DNA from: Firmicutes bacterium UBA5389
GTDB lineage: Bacteria; Bacillota; DTU025
Direction of reading: 5' to 3'
DNA length: 37,545 nucleotides
NCBI GenBank assembly: GCA_002409965.1
Contig: DHON01000048.1
Span: 1 to 37,545, forward strand
The position numbers and the translations under genes were made by a program. Shown here piece by piece: positions 6,752 to 15,617 of the stretch. The notes below the pieces were generated by a model. That model saw only the letters and a list, made by a program, of their open reading frames with translations, had not been told where the DNA came from and did not search any database. The stretch's first letter is position 1. Every line of letters begins with the position of its first letter.

Positions 6752-7660
6752 TCAGAAGGACGAGCTGGCCGTGACGCACTGCGCGCTCAGGCCGCCGTCG
6801 CTAAACACCAGCGCATAGCCGATCTCGGCCTTGCCTATCCTGAGCCCGACCCCTCCCGTGTACGACAGGCTTGCCGCTCCCTTCTCGAAGGAGCCGAATG
6901 CCCCGGCCCGAAGCGCAATCTTGTCCTTCAGCCACACCTCAGCGCCGCCGGAATACCACGGCTCGACCCCCTCGTCCTGCCCAGTCAGTCCGTGGGCATC
7001 GAGAGCCAGTGTAAAGGCCCTAGAAGGCACCAGGGCCAGCCCCACCGACACACTGGGGGTGAACTCCGTCTCCGGCTTGATCCCGCCGCCTACGAGACTT
7101 CGCGTTATTGATGATGCCTGCACCCCTGCAGATATCGCTCCGAGTCTCAACATCAATCCGGCATCGGTCGTTACGGCTCCCCTCTTGGAGCCTACGGCCT
7201 GAGAGTAAGAGAGCGACAGACCGAGCGAACACCAGTCGGCCACCTTCTTGCCGATGCCGTAGGTCGCGTATTTCAGACCCTGACCGTCCTCGCCCTCCCC
7301 GGCCTTGCAGTAGACCAGAGCCAGCCCTCCGCCGCCCACTCCTCGATCCATGTCGCTTACGCCGGCATAGACGGTGTTGAACGTATCAAGATCAAGCCCC
7401 GCGCCAAAGCCTGCCCCCAGGCTCAGCGTGACCTGGTCGCCGTTGAAGCCGTAGGCCCCCGGGTTGGTTCGGCCCGGATCGTGCTGATCGCAAACCCCCA
7501 CGAAAGTCCAACCCATGGCCATCAGGCGCGCATTGGGGGGGTATGGGAGTTCCAGGGCGGCGGCAGGAGCAGCCAACACTCCTACGGTCAGCCCCACGGC
7601 CAAGGCGCACACCACAGTGACCATCGCCCTAGCGCGCCGATTCGCGAGACTCTTGAACAT
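6752..7660 (-). CDS. Outer-membrane beta-barrel protein, PorV-like N-terminus
   Basis: A 302-residue exported protein with a signal peptide ending near APAAALE. The mature start (PYPPNARLMAMGWTFVGV) resembles the GxRxxxMGGAxVA region of PorV/UPF0164 barrels, and the rest alternates polar and hydrophobic residues in the way of a transmembrane beta-barrel. The C-terminus is Phe, typical for barrels recognised by BamA. The ATG at 7660 has GGAGAGG 8 bases upstream; a GTG three codons earlier is too close to that site. It lies 27 bases after the secretin stop and its end overlaps the open frame of the sensor gene. The substrate or role is not known. Confidence 0.7.
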   Translation of the reverse strand: MFKSLANRRARAMVTVVCALAVGLTVGVLAAPAAALELPYPPNARLMAMGWTFVGVCDQHDPGRTNPGAYGFNGDQVTLSLGAGFGAGLDLDTFNTVYAGVSDMDRGVGGGGLALVYCKAGEGEDGQGLKYATYGIGKKVADWCSLGLSLSYSQAVGSKRGAVTTDAGLMLRLGAISAGVQASSITRSLVGGGIKPETEFTPSVSVGLALVPSRAFTLALDAHGLTGQDEGVEPWYSGGAEVWLKDKIALRAGAFGSFEKGAASLSYTGGVGLRIGKAEIGYALVFSDGGLSAQCVTASSSF

Positions 7661-7687
7661 CGCACTCACCTCTCCATTCCCGCCCCT

Positions 7688-8923
7688 CTACTTGCCCGGG
7701 TAGACGATTCTGGGGGTTATGAATATGATGGTCTCCGTGTCAACCTGGGCTTTCTTGGTATTGGTGAACAGTAGCCCCAGCACAGGGAAGTCGCCAAGTA
7801 TCGGGAACTTGCTCTTGCTCTCATACTCCGACTTGAGCTGGAGCCCGCCAATGACCAGAGTCTCGCCATCGCGGATCATGACGGTCGTCGACACCTTGCG
7901 GCGGTTCACAACCGGCAGCCCGTTGGTGACCTCAATCGCGTCCGATACCTCAGGCTCCACTTTAAGGATAATCTCGCCTGTATCGGTGATCCTGGGCGTG
8001 AACTTAAGCGAGATGCCGGTCTTTATCGACTCGAGGCGAGTGGTAGTCGTTGTCTCGCTCGTGGACGTAGACACGGTCACGTACTTCTCCCGACCGAGGA
8101 AGATCTCCGCCGTCTGACCGTCCATCGCCATCAGCTTGGGAGTGGCGTGAATCTCGGCCTTACCCGAGTCCACCAGGTACTTGATCGCTCCCAGCACGTG
8201 GTTGAGGCCTCCCACCAGGTTGAGTTTGCCGCTCCACACTCCTGAGACGAAGTCGATGAACCCCGATGCCGGAAGCGTTGGGTCGTCCTGGCCCCCGCTC
8301 CCCTCGTACCGCCAATCGGACTTGAGCGACCTGCCCGCATCGGCAGTGACCTCGACCACCAGCGCTTCCAGGACCACCTGCGCAGATGGCTTGTCTATCA
8401 TGGCCAGGTCCGCCTTGACCCGGTCGATCACAGCCTGAGTGCCTGTGATCACGATCTTGTTGTCAGCCGCGCTGACCTTCACGTTAGGCTTGAAGAAGTC
8501 CGACAAAAGCTTGGCCGCGGCATCAGCGTTGACGTACTTGAGGGTCGCGACCTCAGTCTTGGTGAACATGGGGTACGCGGGATTCGTCACATCCGGAGAA
8601 CCCACTATGTAGTAGTCGCCGACCCGGACCCATGTGTAGCCCAGCGGCGCAACGATCATATCCAGGGCTTGCTCCAGAGGCACATCCATGAGCTCGAGCG
8701 TAATCCAGCCTTGAACAGACGGCTCCGCGAGGATGTTGATGCCGGTCTGGGCGGAGATGTCGCGAAGCACGTTGATGATATCCTCGCTGTCGAAGACGTT
8801 GGTGATCGTGATGTCCTCAGCACGCGACACGCCAGGGAAAACCAGCGCCACTGCGATTACTGAGACGACCAGGACAAGCGCCGCGCGCGCCCAACCTGCC
8901 GGCAACCTCCTGCCGTGTATCAT
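7688..8923 (-). CDS. Secretin (GspD/PilQ superfamily), orphan
   Basis: Secretins form large multimeric gates in the outer membrane for type II secretion, type IV pili or competence. This 411-residue protein has a signal peptide (hydrophobic core about 15-33), an STN domain (about 38-105, with ITLELMDVPLEQALDMIV), a NolW-type N domain (about 120-180, ATLKYVNADAAAKLL ... ADNKIVITGT), and a complete secretin core to the end (TTVMIRDGETLVIGGL, PILGDFPVLGLLF, IIFITPRIV). It is short for the family. The ATG has GGAGGG 6 bases upstream. No secretion ATPase, platform protein, pilin or pilotin gene is in the window, so its partners are elsewhere or it serves the secreted proteins encoded upstream. Confidence 0.93.
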   Translation of the reverse strand: MIHGRRLPAGWARAALVLVVSVIAVALVFPGVSRAEDITITNVFDSEDIINVLRDISAQTGINILAEPSVQGWITLELMDVPLEQALDMIVAPLGYTWVRVGDYYIVGSPDVTNPAYPMFTKTEVATLKYVNADAAAKLLSDFFKPNVKVSAADNKIVITGTQAVIDRVKADLAMIDKPSAQVVLEALVVEVTADAGRSLKSDWRYEGSGGQDDPTLPASGFIDFVSGVWSGKLNLVGGLNHVLGAIKYLVDSGKAEIHATPKLMAMDGQTAEIFLGREKYVTVSTSTSETTTTTRLESIKTGISLKFTPRITDTGEIILKVEPEVSDAIEVTNGLPVVNRRKVSTTVMIRDGETLVIGGLQLKSEYESKSKFPILGDFPVLGLLFTNTKKAQVDTETIIFITPRIVYPGK

Positions 8924-8983
8924 GTAGTTCCCTCCAATTCAGAATTATCTGAGCCTGCAGGCCGCGCCAAGGCGGGCGCTGCC

Positions 8984-10645
8984 CTACTCGACCGTGAACT
9001 CCCTCACAACGTACAGTGGCGACTTGCCTCCGTAGCTCACAAGGAACTCCACTACGTAGTCGCCTGGCTCGAGGTTGCCCGAGACGGCCACATCGAACAC
9101 TCGCTTGCCGCCAGGCAACACCACGTTCTCCTCCTCGCCCAGGTCTATCGCGTTGACCTCAACCAACGAACCCGGACCCACATATTCAATGCCTGGAACG
9201 CTCTCGGGCATGACTCGCTTCTTGATGGTCATGGACGCCCTGGGCTTGACATGAATCGTCCCTGTGTTCTCGAAGACCGTCCCGAACACCATGCCCACAG
9301 ACGGCCCACCATTGTCCATGCTGATGGGAGTCAGCGTGCCGACTGTATCGAACTCCTTGCCGATTCTGAGGAACACGACTGCGCCGCTCTCCCCAGACCA
9401 CATCTGGCCCTTCTCCTCTGACACAGGCGTTGCGGTGAAGACAACATTGGCGTACTTGCCGCCCGCCTCTCCTTTGGGAATGGAGATCATCATCCGCACA
9501 ACCTGACGCGACCTGGGCTTGATCTCGACAGCAGCGGGACGCAGTTCGATCCACTGAGCGCAGCTGAACACAGACGACGCCTCCTCGCCCAACACGAGCT
9601 CGCCCTCTTCGTCGAAGGCAAGCGGAAGGGCACGGCCCTCAACTCGGATCGCCTGGTCGGAGCGGTTTTCGATTACCAATGACTTCGCCGCTGTGGCGCC
9701 AGGGGGGTAGCTCAGATCGAGGTCCCCGGGATCGACCGAGAAAGGCGCGATGACTGCGGCCGTTTCAGCCTCTGCGACTTCTGTCCCGCTTGTCCCAACA
9801 CTGAACGGGACCTTGGCGCGAGCGGGCCGCGTGCCCCCGTATTTCACCGAAACGTCGGCGACATAGTCTCCCGGAGCGAGGCCTCCAGGCAAGACCGAAC
9901 CAAGGTTGACAGTAGCTCCAGGCAACACAACGCCTCGACCTGCGCCAAGCGGAATCTCTCTGAGCCGCTTCCCTGTGCTGTCCCGCAGAATCATGCTTCC
10001 GCAAGCGAACACGTGGATATCGCCTTCGTTCTTGACCTGCGCTGACAGTATGATGGCCTTCTTGCCGTAAGTGCTGGCATAAGCAGGCTTCTCACTGGCG
10101 TGTGCGACATTGAAACCCGTAACGTCGAGCCGCTTGCGCACCTGCCGCGCAGGTACGGCAAGCTCCACGACTGTCACGAATCTCTGGACGAATGTACTGG
10201 AGGCAAATGCAGGCTCTCCCTTCCGCGGCTCTGGGATGAGCTCGAAAACTACCGCCGCGTACCTGCCACCCGATGCTCCACGGGGCACCGTGAGAGTTCC
10301 CTTGACAGCGAATGCTCCGCTCGGCCCTACCGTAGCCCTGTCCGCCGAGAGCTTGATCCATCTGGCGCACGAGCGTTCTGCCTTGCCCACGTCCACAACT
10401 TCATAGTCTCCGTTGGGCTTCTGGGCCAGATCGGCGGCATAAATGAGGAACTCGGCTGTTGTCGCTTTGCTTTGGTTCATCATGATCACTTCAAACGTCC
10501 TGACGGATCCGGGAGTCGCCGTCAGCTCCACGAGCATAGGGGTAAAGCTCAGGGAAACCTGTGCGTCGGCGCGGCCACTGGCCGCCGCAAGGATGACGGC
10601 CAGCCCGATCAGCGTAGGAATCGCTCTCTTCATCCGAAGGCGCAT
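8984..10645 (-). CDS. Periplasmic/surface protein with two DUF916-like repeat units
   Basis: A 553-residue exported protein with a signal peptide ending near GRADAQ. It consists of two homologous units of about 260 residues. Each unit has an Ig-like domain resembling DUF916 (a WxL-interacting, fimbrial-chaperone-like fold) and a second beta-sandwich. Matching segments are SCARWIKL and SCAQWIEL, ASGGRYAAVVF and AGGKYANVVF, and LAPGDYVADVSVKYGG and LEPGDYVVEFLVSYGG. The start at 10645 has an AGGAGA ribosome site 9 bases upstream; the open frame extends a further 70 codons but without signal-peptide character. Placed directly before the secretin, it could hold or guide the secreted proteins encoded upstream. 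That role is inferred. Confidence 0.75.
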   Translation of the reverse strand: MRLRMKRAIPTLIGLAVILAAASGRADAQVSLSFTPMLVELTATPGSVRTFEVIMMNQSKATTAEFLIYAADLAQKPNGDYEVVDVGKAERSCARWIKLSADRATVGPSGAFAVKGTLTVPRGASGGRYAAVVFELIPEPRKGEPAFASSTFVQRFVTVVELAVPARQVRKRLDVTGFNVAHASEKPAYASTYGKKAIILSAQVKNEGDIHVFACGSMILRDSTGKRLREIPLGAGRGVVLPGATVNLGSVLPGGLAPGDYVADVSVKYGGTRPARAKVPFSVGTSGTEVAEAETAAVIAPFSVDPGDLDLSYPPGATAAKSLVIENRSDQAIRVEGRALPLAFDEEGELVLGEEASSVFSCAQWIELRPAAVEIKPRSRQVVRMMISIPKGEAGGKYANVVFTATPVSEEKGQMWSGESGAVVFLRIGKEFDTVGTLTPISMDNGGPSVGMVFGTVFENTGTIHVKPRASMTIKKRVMPESVPGIEYVGPGSLVEVNAIDLGEEENVVLPGGKRVFDVAVSGNLEPGDYVVEFLVSYGGKSPLYVVREFTVE

Positions 10646-10672
10646 TGCGGGTTCTCTCCTCTCTGGTCGGAA

Positions 10673-10698
10673 GGGGGCGGCCAGGATGGCCACCCCCC
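10673..10698 (-). terminator. Strong hairpin between two envelope genes, possible attenuator
   Basis: GGGGGCGGCCA (10673-10683) can pair, with one bulge, with TGGCCACCCCC (10687-10697) on either strand. On the minus strand it is followed by TTCCG, not a full T-run. It lies between the stop of the 243-residue secreted protein gene and the DUF916-like gene, so it may reduce read-through or stabilise a message end. Confidence 0.45.
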
Positions 10699-10781
10699 GG
10701 ATCTCAGACTCACCCTGACGGACAAGGGATGCTGGTGCCGGTTGCCATCGATGGGCAGCCCGACTCGACGCCTGACTCAGA

Positions 10782-11513
10782 TTACCCCTGTGTCGGGGGC
10801 AGAATCTGTGGGTCTCTCCAAGTGCCGGCCCTGCCATCAACCCAGACCTTGACATTCTGCAGCGTCAGAGTGATGGTACCGGTATCCTCGTACTCACACG
10901 AGGAGTTGCAGTTCTCCACCACGATCATGTTGAAGAGCTTGGTGCTCATGCCGGCGTGAAGAGCGGCGCTATCATAGATCATGTCGTCATCGTCATTGAG
11001 GTCGTCGGCGCGAACCCAGCCGTTTTCTACGGCGCCCTCAATATCCTCGCCGAAGCTGTAGTAGGTGTCGATAGTCGTCTTCACACCGCCCTCTCCCAGA
11101 TACGCAAGATCGGCGAACCCATCGTAGTCAATGAGAACATCGTTGTTGCTCTTGAGGGTGAACTCAATGCAGTCTGCAGCATATGTGCCAGGCTTCAGTA
11201 TGCGCCAGTCCCAACGAGTCCCGCCAATCGACCACTCACTCCACTGAGCCATGGACGCATGATGCGTGAAGTTGATCACCCAGTTCTCCTTGTTGCAGTT
11301 CCCGCTAGCGGGGCCGCTCCTCCAGCAACGAGCAAGCGATGTAACATCTCCCGCTCTGTGGTTCACCCACTCATTGTCTACGAGCTCCCAATGCTCGACC
11401 TCGACAGCGCCATCCGGCAGTTCCTCGCCTGGGAGGTAGGTCTTCTCGGCCATGGCAACGGTCGAGACGAGAAGAAGCGCCATGATCGCGAACAGAACCA
11501 ATAGCTTTCTCAT
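10782..11513 (-). CDS. Secreted protein sharing a C-terminal module with its neighbour
   Basis: A 243-residue exported protein with a clear signal peptide (MRKLLVLFAIMALLLV ... AMA). I do not recognise a named family. Residues about 98-225 form a module also found at the C-terminus of the next gene upstream: WDWRILKPGTYAAD, then YDGFADLAY, YYSFG, NGWVRADDLN, MSTKLF and YEDTGTITLTL. The pattern 'KPGTY, strand, D, strand' and a beta-rich end resemble TasA/DUF11-type surface domains, but this is weak. The acidic run DDLNDDDDMIYD could bind calcium. Cysteines occur in pairs in the secreted part. It has AAGGAGG 10 bases before ATG and is the middle gene of the cluster. It may be an exported fibre or surface subunit. 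Confidence 0.7.
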   Translation of the reverse strand: MRKLLVLFAIMALLLVSTVAMAEKTYLPGEELPDGAVEVEHWELVDNEWVNHRAGDVTSLARCWRSGPASGNCNKENWVINFTHHASMAQWSEWSIGGTRWDWRILKPGTYAADCIEFTLKSNNDVLIDYDGFADLAYLGEGGVKTTIDTYYSFGEDIEGAVENGWVRADDLNDDDDMIYDSAALHAGMSTKLFNMIVVENCNSSCEYEDTGTITLTLQNVKVWVDGRAGTWRDPQILPPTQG

Positions 11514-11553
11514 TGATGTCTAGCCTCCTTGAAGTGTTGATGTGAGCTAACGT

Positions 11554-11571
11554 GACAGGCCTGAGCCTGTC
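11554..11571 (-). repeat. Short inverted repeat between two secreted-protein genes
   Basis: GACAGGC (11554-11560) and GCCTGTC (11565-11571) form a 7-bp perfect stem with a 4-base loop in the 63-base gap between the two genes. There is no T-run, so it is unlikely to be a terminator. Confidence 0.4.
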
Positions 11572-11576
11572 GAGGT

Positions 11577-13475
11577 TCAGGGTTTCTGGTTGCCTTCACC
11601 CGTTGATATGGGGCTGTTGCCCACTATGAAGGTGATCACCCCCTTGTTCTCATACTCAGCGGACGGATCTTCTTCGCCCACACTTATCTTTGACCACATC
11701 ACAACCGGCACAGGGTTGGAGAGGTCTATCGAACGAGATTGGCCATTTAGGCTGCTCGCTGCGATCCACCCTAGTCTGTCCACGTCTGCCAGCGCATTGC
11801 CGAAGCCGTACCATGACTCAACCGTCCCCGACATCCCCGGCGTTGGCGCAGGGTCAGCGAACTCGGAGAACTGAATCGACAGGATACCATAGCCTGTGGC
11901 AGTGATCTCAGCGGCCAACGCTGCGTACGTCCCGGGTCTGCGAACACGCCAGTCCAGGCGGGTCGCCGAAACACTCACCGCGGCCTCCGGGACAGCCTCA
12001 ACGATCACGCATATGGGATCCAGGACGATCCAGACGTCATAAGTGAACCACCCTATTGTGAACCCATACCACAAGCGGATATCCTCCAGGAACACACGGT
12101 CGCCGAGCGTTGTGAGGTGATCCGGAGCCTTGGTGCAGACTTTGAGGCTCGCGCCGGCCCCCTGCCTCGGAGGGAGAGCGCTCTGGCCGTACCACGTCAC
12201 TGTTGTTCTGCCCGTAACCGGATTCTGAACACAGGTAACAGCAGTCCCAGGATCGCATTCAATGACCTCGACTTGCAGTTCATCACCGAAATCCATCGTG
12301 GCTGCCCAGCCATCCCACGAGATGAACTGAAATGCGTTTTTGACTTTGAGATGCACTTCCCACTCCGCGTACTCACCGGCCGGAACCACGAACTTGCCGC
12401 CGTTCTCCGCAAGGTTGCCCTCTACACCCTTCGCCGTCACGGTAAAGCGCTGCCAGAACTCCCCACGGCCTATGTCCTTCGCAGCCGCCCCATCAGTCTC
12501 AAGATGCTTGAGCTCTTCCGGGCTCGGCTCCGGCGCCACTCTCTCGATCACCGCTTGCCCTTTCTGGCCGGGTGCCTGCGTCACGGTGGGTAATCCCGCT
12601 CCCGGCCTACCCGGGAAAAGCCTCTCCGGGAAAGGCTTCTCGGGGAATGGCCAGTCTTGCTCGATGGGCTTCTGGGCCACAGTATACGGCCCTGCATCCG
12701 GCCTCAAGGCCCCGGGATTGACGCGAGCGATGACCGAGCACGGGGCGGTATTCCTCACTTCATTCTTCCCGAGCAGGCGGTATGTAAGCTGGAAGCCTGT
12801 ATCGAGCGAGTACACGCCTTCCTCGACAAACTCAGCGCGGCCTCCAGTCTGGTTGGTAGCCACCGTCAGCTCGGATCTGGCCGCTTCGCCGGGTCCCAAA
12901 TAGCCGATATCCCACGTGAAGCCGCTGCTGATCGGGAGCAAGCCCTTGGCGTCTCCATCCGCCATGCGCGCGTCTCCGGCAGACCGGCCAGTCAGGGCGA
13001 CCCGGAATGCCTTTCCGAACTGGTTGCAGACGTGGATGTCTGTCATGGACACATCATTCGGGTTTCTCACCGTCACAGTGACCTTCCATTCAAGTCGCTG
13101 GCCAATAGGAGCTATGAAAAGCCTCGAATCCGATGGGATGATTCCTCTGGACACCGGCACGAACTCTGCGCTGATCTCCGCTCGACTCAGGTCCGGTTCG
13201 AACACCGCTCTGGCCTCGATGGCAATCGACGAGCCCGCGTTTCCCCGACTCTGCTGCGATCCAGATACGGCTATGGCAGCATAGGGGTTCGCCTTGGGCA
13301 GGTTTTCCCACGTGCCCCAGTCAGTCAGCCTCCACGCGGATATGGAGCTATCCTGGGCCACCGTTGGCAGCGCCAGTAGCAGGGCAGCCACCAGAATGGC
13401 GATCTCCTTCGCCAATACCGTCAAGCTGAATCGCCTGGCCAGCCCCGTCTGTCCTCTGTGTGTAATCCCCGTCAT
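11577..13475 (-). CDS. Large secreted multidomain surface protein
   Basis: A 632-residue exported protein, not a recognised family. After an N-terminal membrane-export segment (about residues 20-40) come a DUF11-like beta domain (about 70-235, with WKVTVTVRNPNDVSMTDIHV), a proline-rich linker (about 262-300, PFPEKPFPERLFPGRPG), a second beta-rich domain (about 330-490), and a C-terminal module (about 507-625) matching the 243-residue protein: LDWRVRRPGTYAA, FADPAPT, WYGFG, LGWIAASSLN, MWSKIS, YENKGVITFIV. GGGAGG lies 7 bases before ATG. The shared module next to its paralogue suggests both are exported, co-assembled or displayed by the same machinery. Confidence 0.7.
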   Translation of the reverse strand: MTGITHRGQTGLARRFSLTVLAKEIAILVAALLLALPTVAQDSSISAWRLTDWGTWENLPKANPYAAIAVSGSQQSRGNAGSSIAIEARAVFEPDLSRAEISAEFVPVSRGIIPSDSRLFIAPIGQRLEWKVTVTVRNPNDVSMTDIHVCNQFGKAFRVALTGRSAGDARMADGDAKGLLPISSGFTWDIGYLGPGEAARSELTVATNQTGGRAEFVEEGVYSLDTGFQLTYRLLGKNEVRNTAPCSVIARVNPGALRPDAGPYTVAQKPIEQDWPFPEKPFPERLFPGRPGAGLPTVTQAPGQKGQAVIERVAPEPSPEELKHLETDGAAAKDIGRGEFWQRFTVTAKGVEGNLAENGGKFVVPAGEYAEWEVHLKVKNAFQFISWDGWAATMDFGDELQVEVIECDPGTAVTCVQNPVTGRTTVTWYGQSALPPRQGAGASLKVCTKAPDHLTTLGDRVFLEDIRLWYGFTIGWFTYDVWIVLDPICVIVEAVPEAAVSVSATRLDWRVRRPGTYAALAAEITATGYGILSIQFSEFADPAPTPGMSGTVESWYGFGNALADVDRLGWIAASSLNGQSRSIDLSNPVPVVMWSKISVGEEDPSAEYENKGVITFIVGNSPISTGEGNQKP

Positions 13476-13659
13476 ACCGAACCCTCCCGGTCAGCACATG
13501 TATAATCAGTATCTTTCGAATATTCCGTTTATTATTGCCCCCCTGTTGCCAGCTACGCCCTGAGACCCCATCGTTCGCTGTATCGCCCCTTTGACTGATT
13601 CTCCGCGATGAATGGCATTCCTTCCCACAGCAATCGTAATTTTATGCCATGAAGCGCGA

Positions 13660-15177
13660 TTACCTGTCCTCAAAGTGAGTGAAAGCCACCTGATCCGGAC
13701 GAGGATCGAAGAAAGCTCCGCTGTAGCGGCGAACGAAGCTCCATCCTTCCACGATCCCCGAATCCCAGGTGACGTCGATGGCCACAATCCGTCCATCGAC
13801 TTCCACTTCGTTCCATGCGTGCTTCACGATGGCGATCCCGTTGTCGGCGTTGCCTATCAGCACCCACACGCGAAATCCAGCAGCCCGAAGCAGCGCAGCC
13901 ATGAGGTTGGAGTAGCCCATACATACCGCCTCGCGGCGCATGAACGTGGATAGAGCATCGCTCGGCCCAGGCCGGAGTGTCTTCGCGCCCCTGACGTCGT
14001 ATGCTATGTTCCCGGCGACCCAGTCATGAATCGCCCGCACGATTTCGTAGCGGTCGGTCTGATCGCCGACTATCGATGCGGCAAGGTCGCGTATGACGCC
14101 GTCGCTCGAGTGCACGATCCAAGACTGGGCAGAGTCGGGCTCAGGCCGCGCGGGCGTCACAGCCACGGTGTACGTACGGCAGGCCCCCGGATCTGCGGCG
14201 TCCGCATCGGGCACACTCGCCCGCAGCTGGAATAGGTTGCCCGCCGCGGCCCCGGGAGGCATGTCCACCCAGGTCTCCCACGATCCATCGATCACCGGAA
14301 CACGGGTCCGCCCATAGGTCTCCACCCCGTTCTCCGAGGCCGTCTCCACCAGAACGGTCGAACGCCCGGGCGCCACGCCGCGAATTCGGAATCGGTCGAC
14401 GGCTAGGATGGTTCCGCTCTGGTAGGCCGGCTCAATCATGTAAACCGCCGGCATCTGTGATATGACGTGATATACTGCGGCCCCTCGCCATGATTCGGCG
14501 TCGAGCTGAAGCGAGGACAGCCTTATCTCGCACGGCCCGAACCCGACCTCCAGCGGTATCGGAAACGCAAACGACCCATCCTGGTTCGCGCGGATGAAAT
14601 ACGATCGGATCTCGCCTGTCTCCAGGTGTTCGACGACGGCTCGGATCCTCGCGTAACGCGACCATCCTCGCACCGCTAGAATCTCCTGAACAACGTTTGT
14701 TCCTCCCCTGGGGGACTCTATGGTCAGATCTGTACCATATCCAACGTATTCGATGGGCGCCAGCGGAGTATCGAGCGATGTGTTGTGCACGCTGAAACTG
14801 CAAGCAATGATGTAGGTCTGCCTTCCCGGCGAACGCGCCGCAACGCTCACCCGGTACCACCCAGGCCCGTCCAGAAACCAAACCGTTCCGCGGAAGTTGC
14901 CCGCCGAGTCCACAGTCATCCCTGTATGCCGTTCCACACTGGATCCTTCAGGTGAAGCTATCACGATCACATCCGCATATCGCGAGCGCCCAGCAATCTC
15001 AAGCTTGCCGTCTGCTTCGTCAATCCATTCGATCCCGGAGGTCACATCGAGCAAGTCGCCGTACCCCACATACGTCTCGAAACCACGGTTCGCGGCGCCT
15101 TCCGCGAACACCGCCGCGCATAGGGCCAGGCAGACTATGGTCGCGCTGATCTGAGATACACGCCCTCTCCCCAGCAC
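13660..15177 (-). CDS. Secreted transglutaminase-like protein
   Basis: A 505-residue exported protein with a signal peptide (hydrophobic core near SATIVCLALCAAVFA). The N-terminal 330 residues contain three or so beta-sandwich units (YVGYGDLLDV and YVGYGTDLTI are repeated openings). The C-terminal domain (about 345-505) is a transglutaminase-like cysteine-protease fold with an intact Cys-His-Asp triad: C419 in REAVCMGYSN, H453 in KHAWNEVEV, D468 in AIDVTWD. Such enzymes cross-link or cleave peptides. Start is the GTG at 15177 with GGAGGTG 6 bases upstream. It heads the minus-strand envelope cluster and could process or cross-link the secreted proteins encoded downstream. Confidence 0.85.
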   Translation of the reverse strand: MLGRGRVSQISATIVCLALCAAVFAEGAANRGFETYVGYGDLLDVTSGIEWIDEADGKLEIAGRSRYADVIVIASPEGSSVERHTGMTVDSAGNFRGTVWFLDGPGWYRVSVAARSPGRQTYIIACSFSVHNTSLDTPLAPIEYVGYGTDLTIESPRGGTNVVQEILAVRGWSRYARIRAVVEHLETGEIRSYFIRANQDGSFAFPIPLEVGFGPCEIRLSSLQLDAESWRGAAVYHVISQMPAVYMIEPAYQSGTILAVDRFRIRGVAPGRSTVLVETASENGVETYGRTRVPVIDGSWETWVDMPPGAAAGNLFQLRASVPDADAADPGACRTYTVAVTPARPEPDSAQSWIVHSSDGVIRDLAASIVGDQTDRYEIVRAIHDWVAGNIAYDVRGAKTLRPGPSDALSTFMRREAVCMGYSNLMAALLRAAGFRVWVLIGNADNGIAIVKHAWNEVEVDGRIVAIDVTWDSGIVEGWSFVRRYSGAFFDPRPDQVAFTHFEDR

Positions 15178-15617
15178 CTTGTCACCTCCCGCCCCATGCG
15201 CTCGCCTGCCGACTAGCGAAAACGAGTCGCGAAACCAGACTGCGATAGGGGTCGACAGAACCCGGATTCCAGCCCGATATTACTGCAACGGACGGGTGAA
15301 CCATGTAGAATCATCCCGGTGGATGCGTCTTGAAAATCCCACCGCCTCCAGGACGCTATCGGAAGAAGCCCGCCAGTTTTCCGAATTACATTGCACTGCG
15401 AGACGATCCGGGAAACGCACTCTGAGACACCTGAATGATCTTTGCGAACGGTGTCGCTCTGTCCAGTGTAAGCCCGCAAGATCACGCCCTCCGGATGTTG
15501 GGTATCCGCGCGATTTCGCGAACACCGCCAACACGGGGAGGAAAACGCGGGTAGGTGCGGAAGTTATTCTATTGTGGTTGCCGGATTCGTACGCTGTGTA
15601 GTCGAGGTGGTACAAGG
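15178..15617 (-). other. Intergenic stretch with no recognisable gene
   Basis: About 440 bases separate the divergent transglutaminase and small unknown genes. Open frames here on both strands lack ribosome sites and protein-family character. I found no riboswitch fold I could name and no good promoter pair. It must contain the promoters of both neighbours, but I could not place them confidently. Confidence 0.5.

Noticed and set aside
15179..15601. Plus-strand frame of 140 codons in the 15178-15617 gap
   Set aside because: No ribosome site, no recognisable domain, and an equally long frame exists on the other strand.
15178..15617. Riboswitch (for example c-di-GMP) in the divergent gap
   Set aside because: I looked on both strands for the conserved c-di-GMP-I and similar cores and did not find them.
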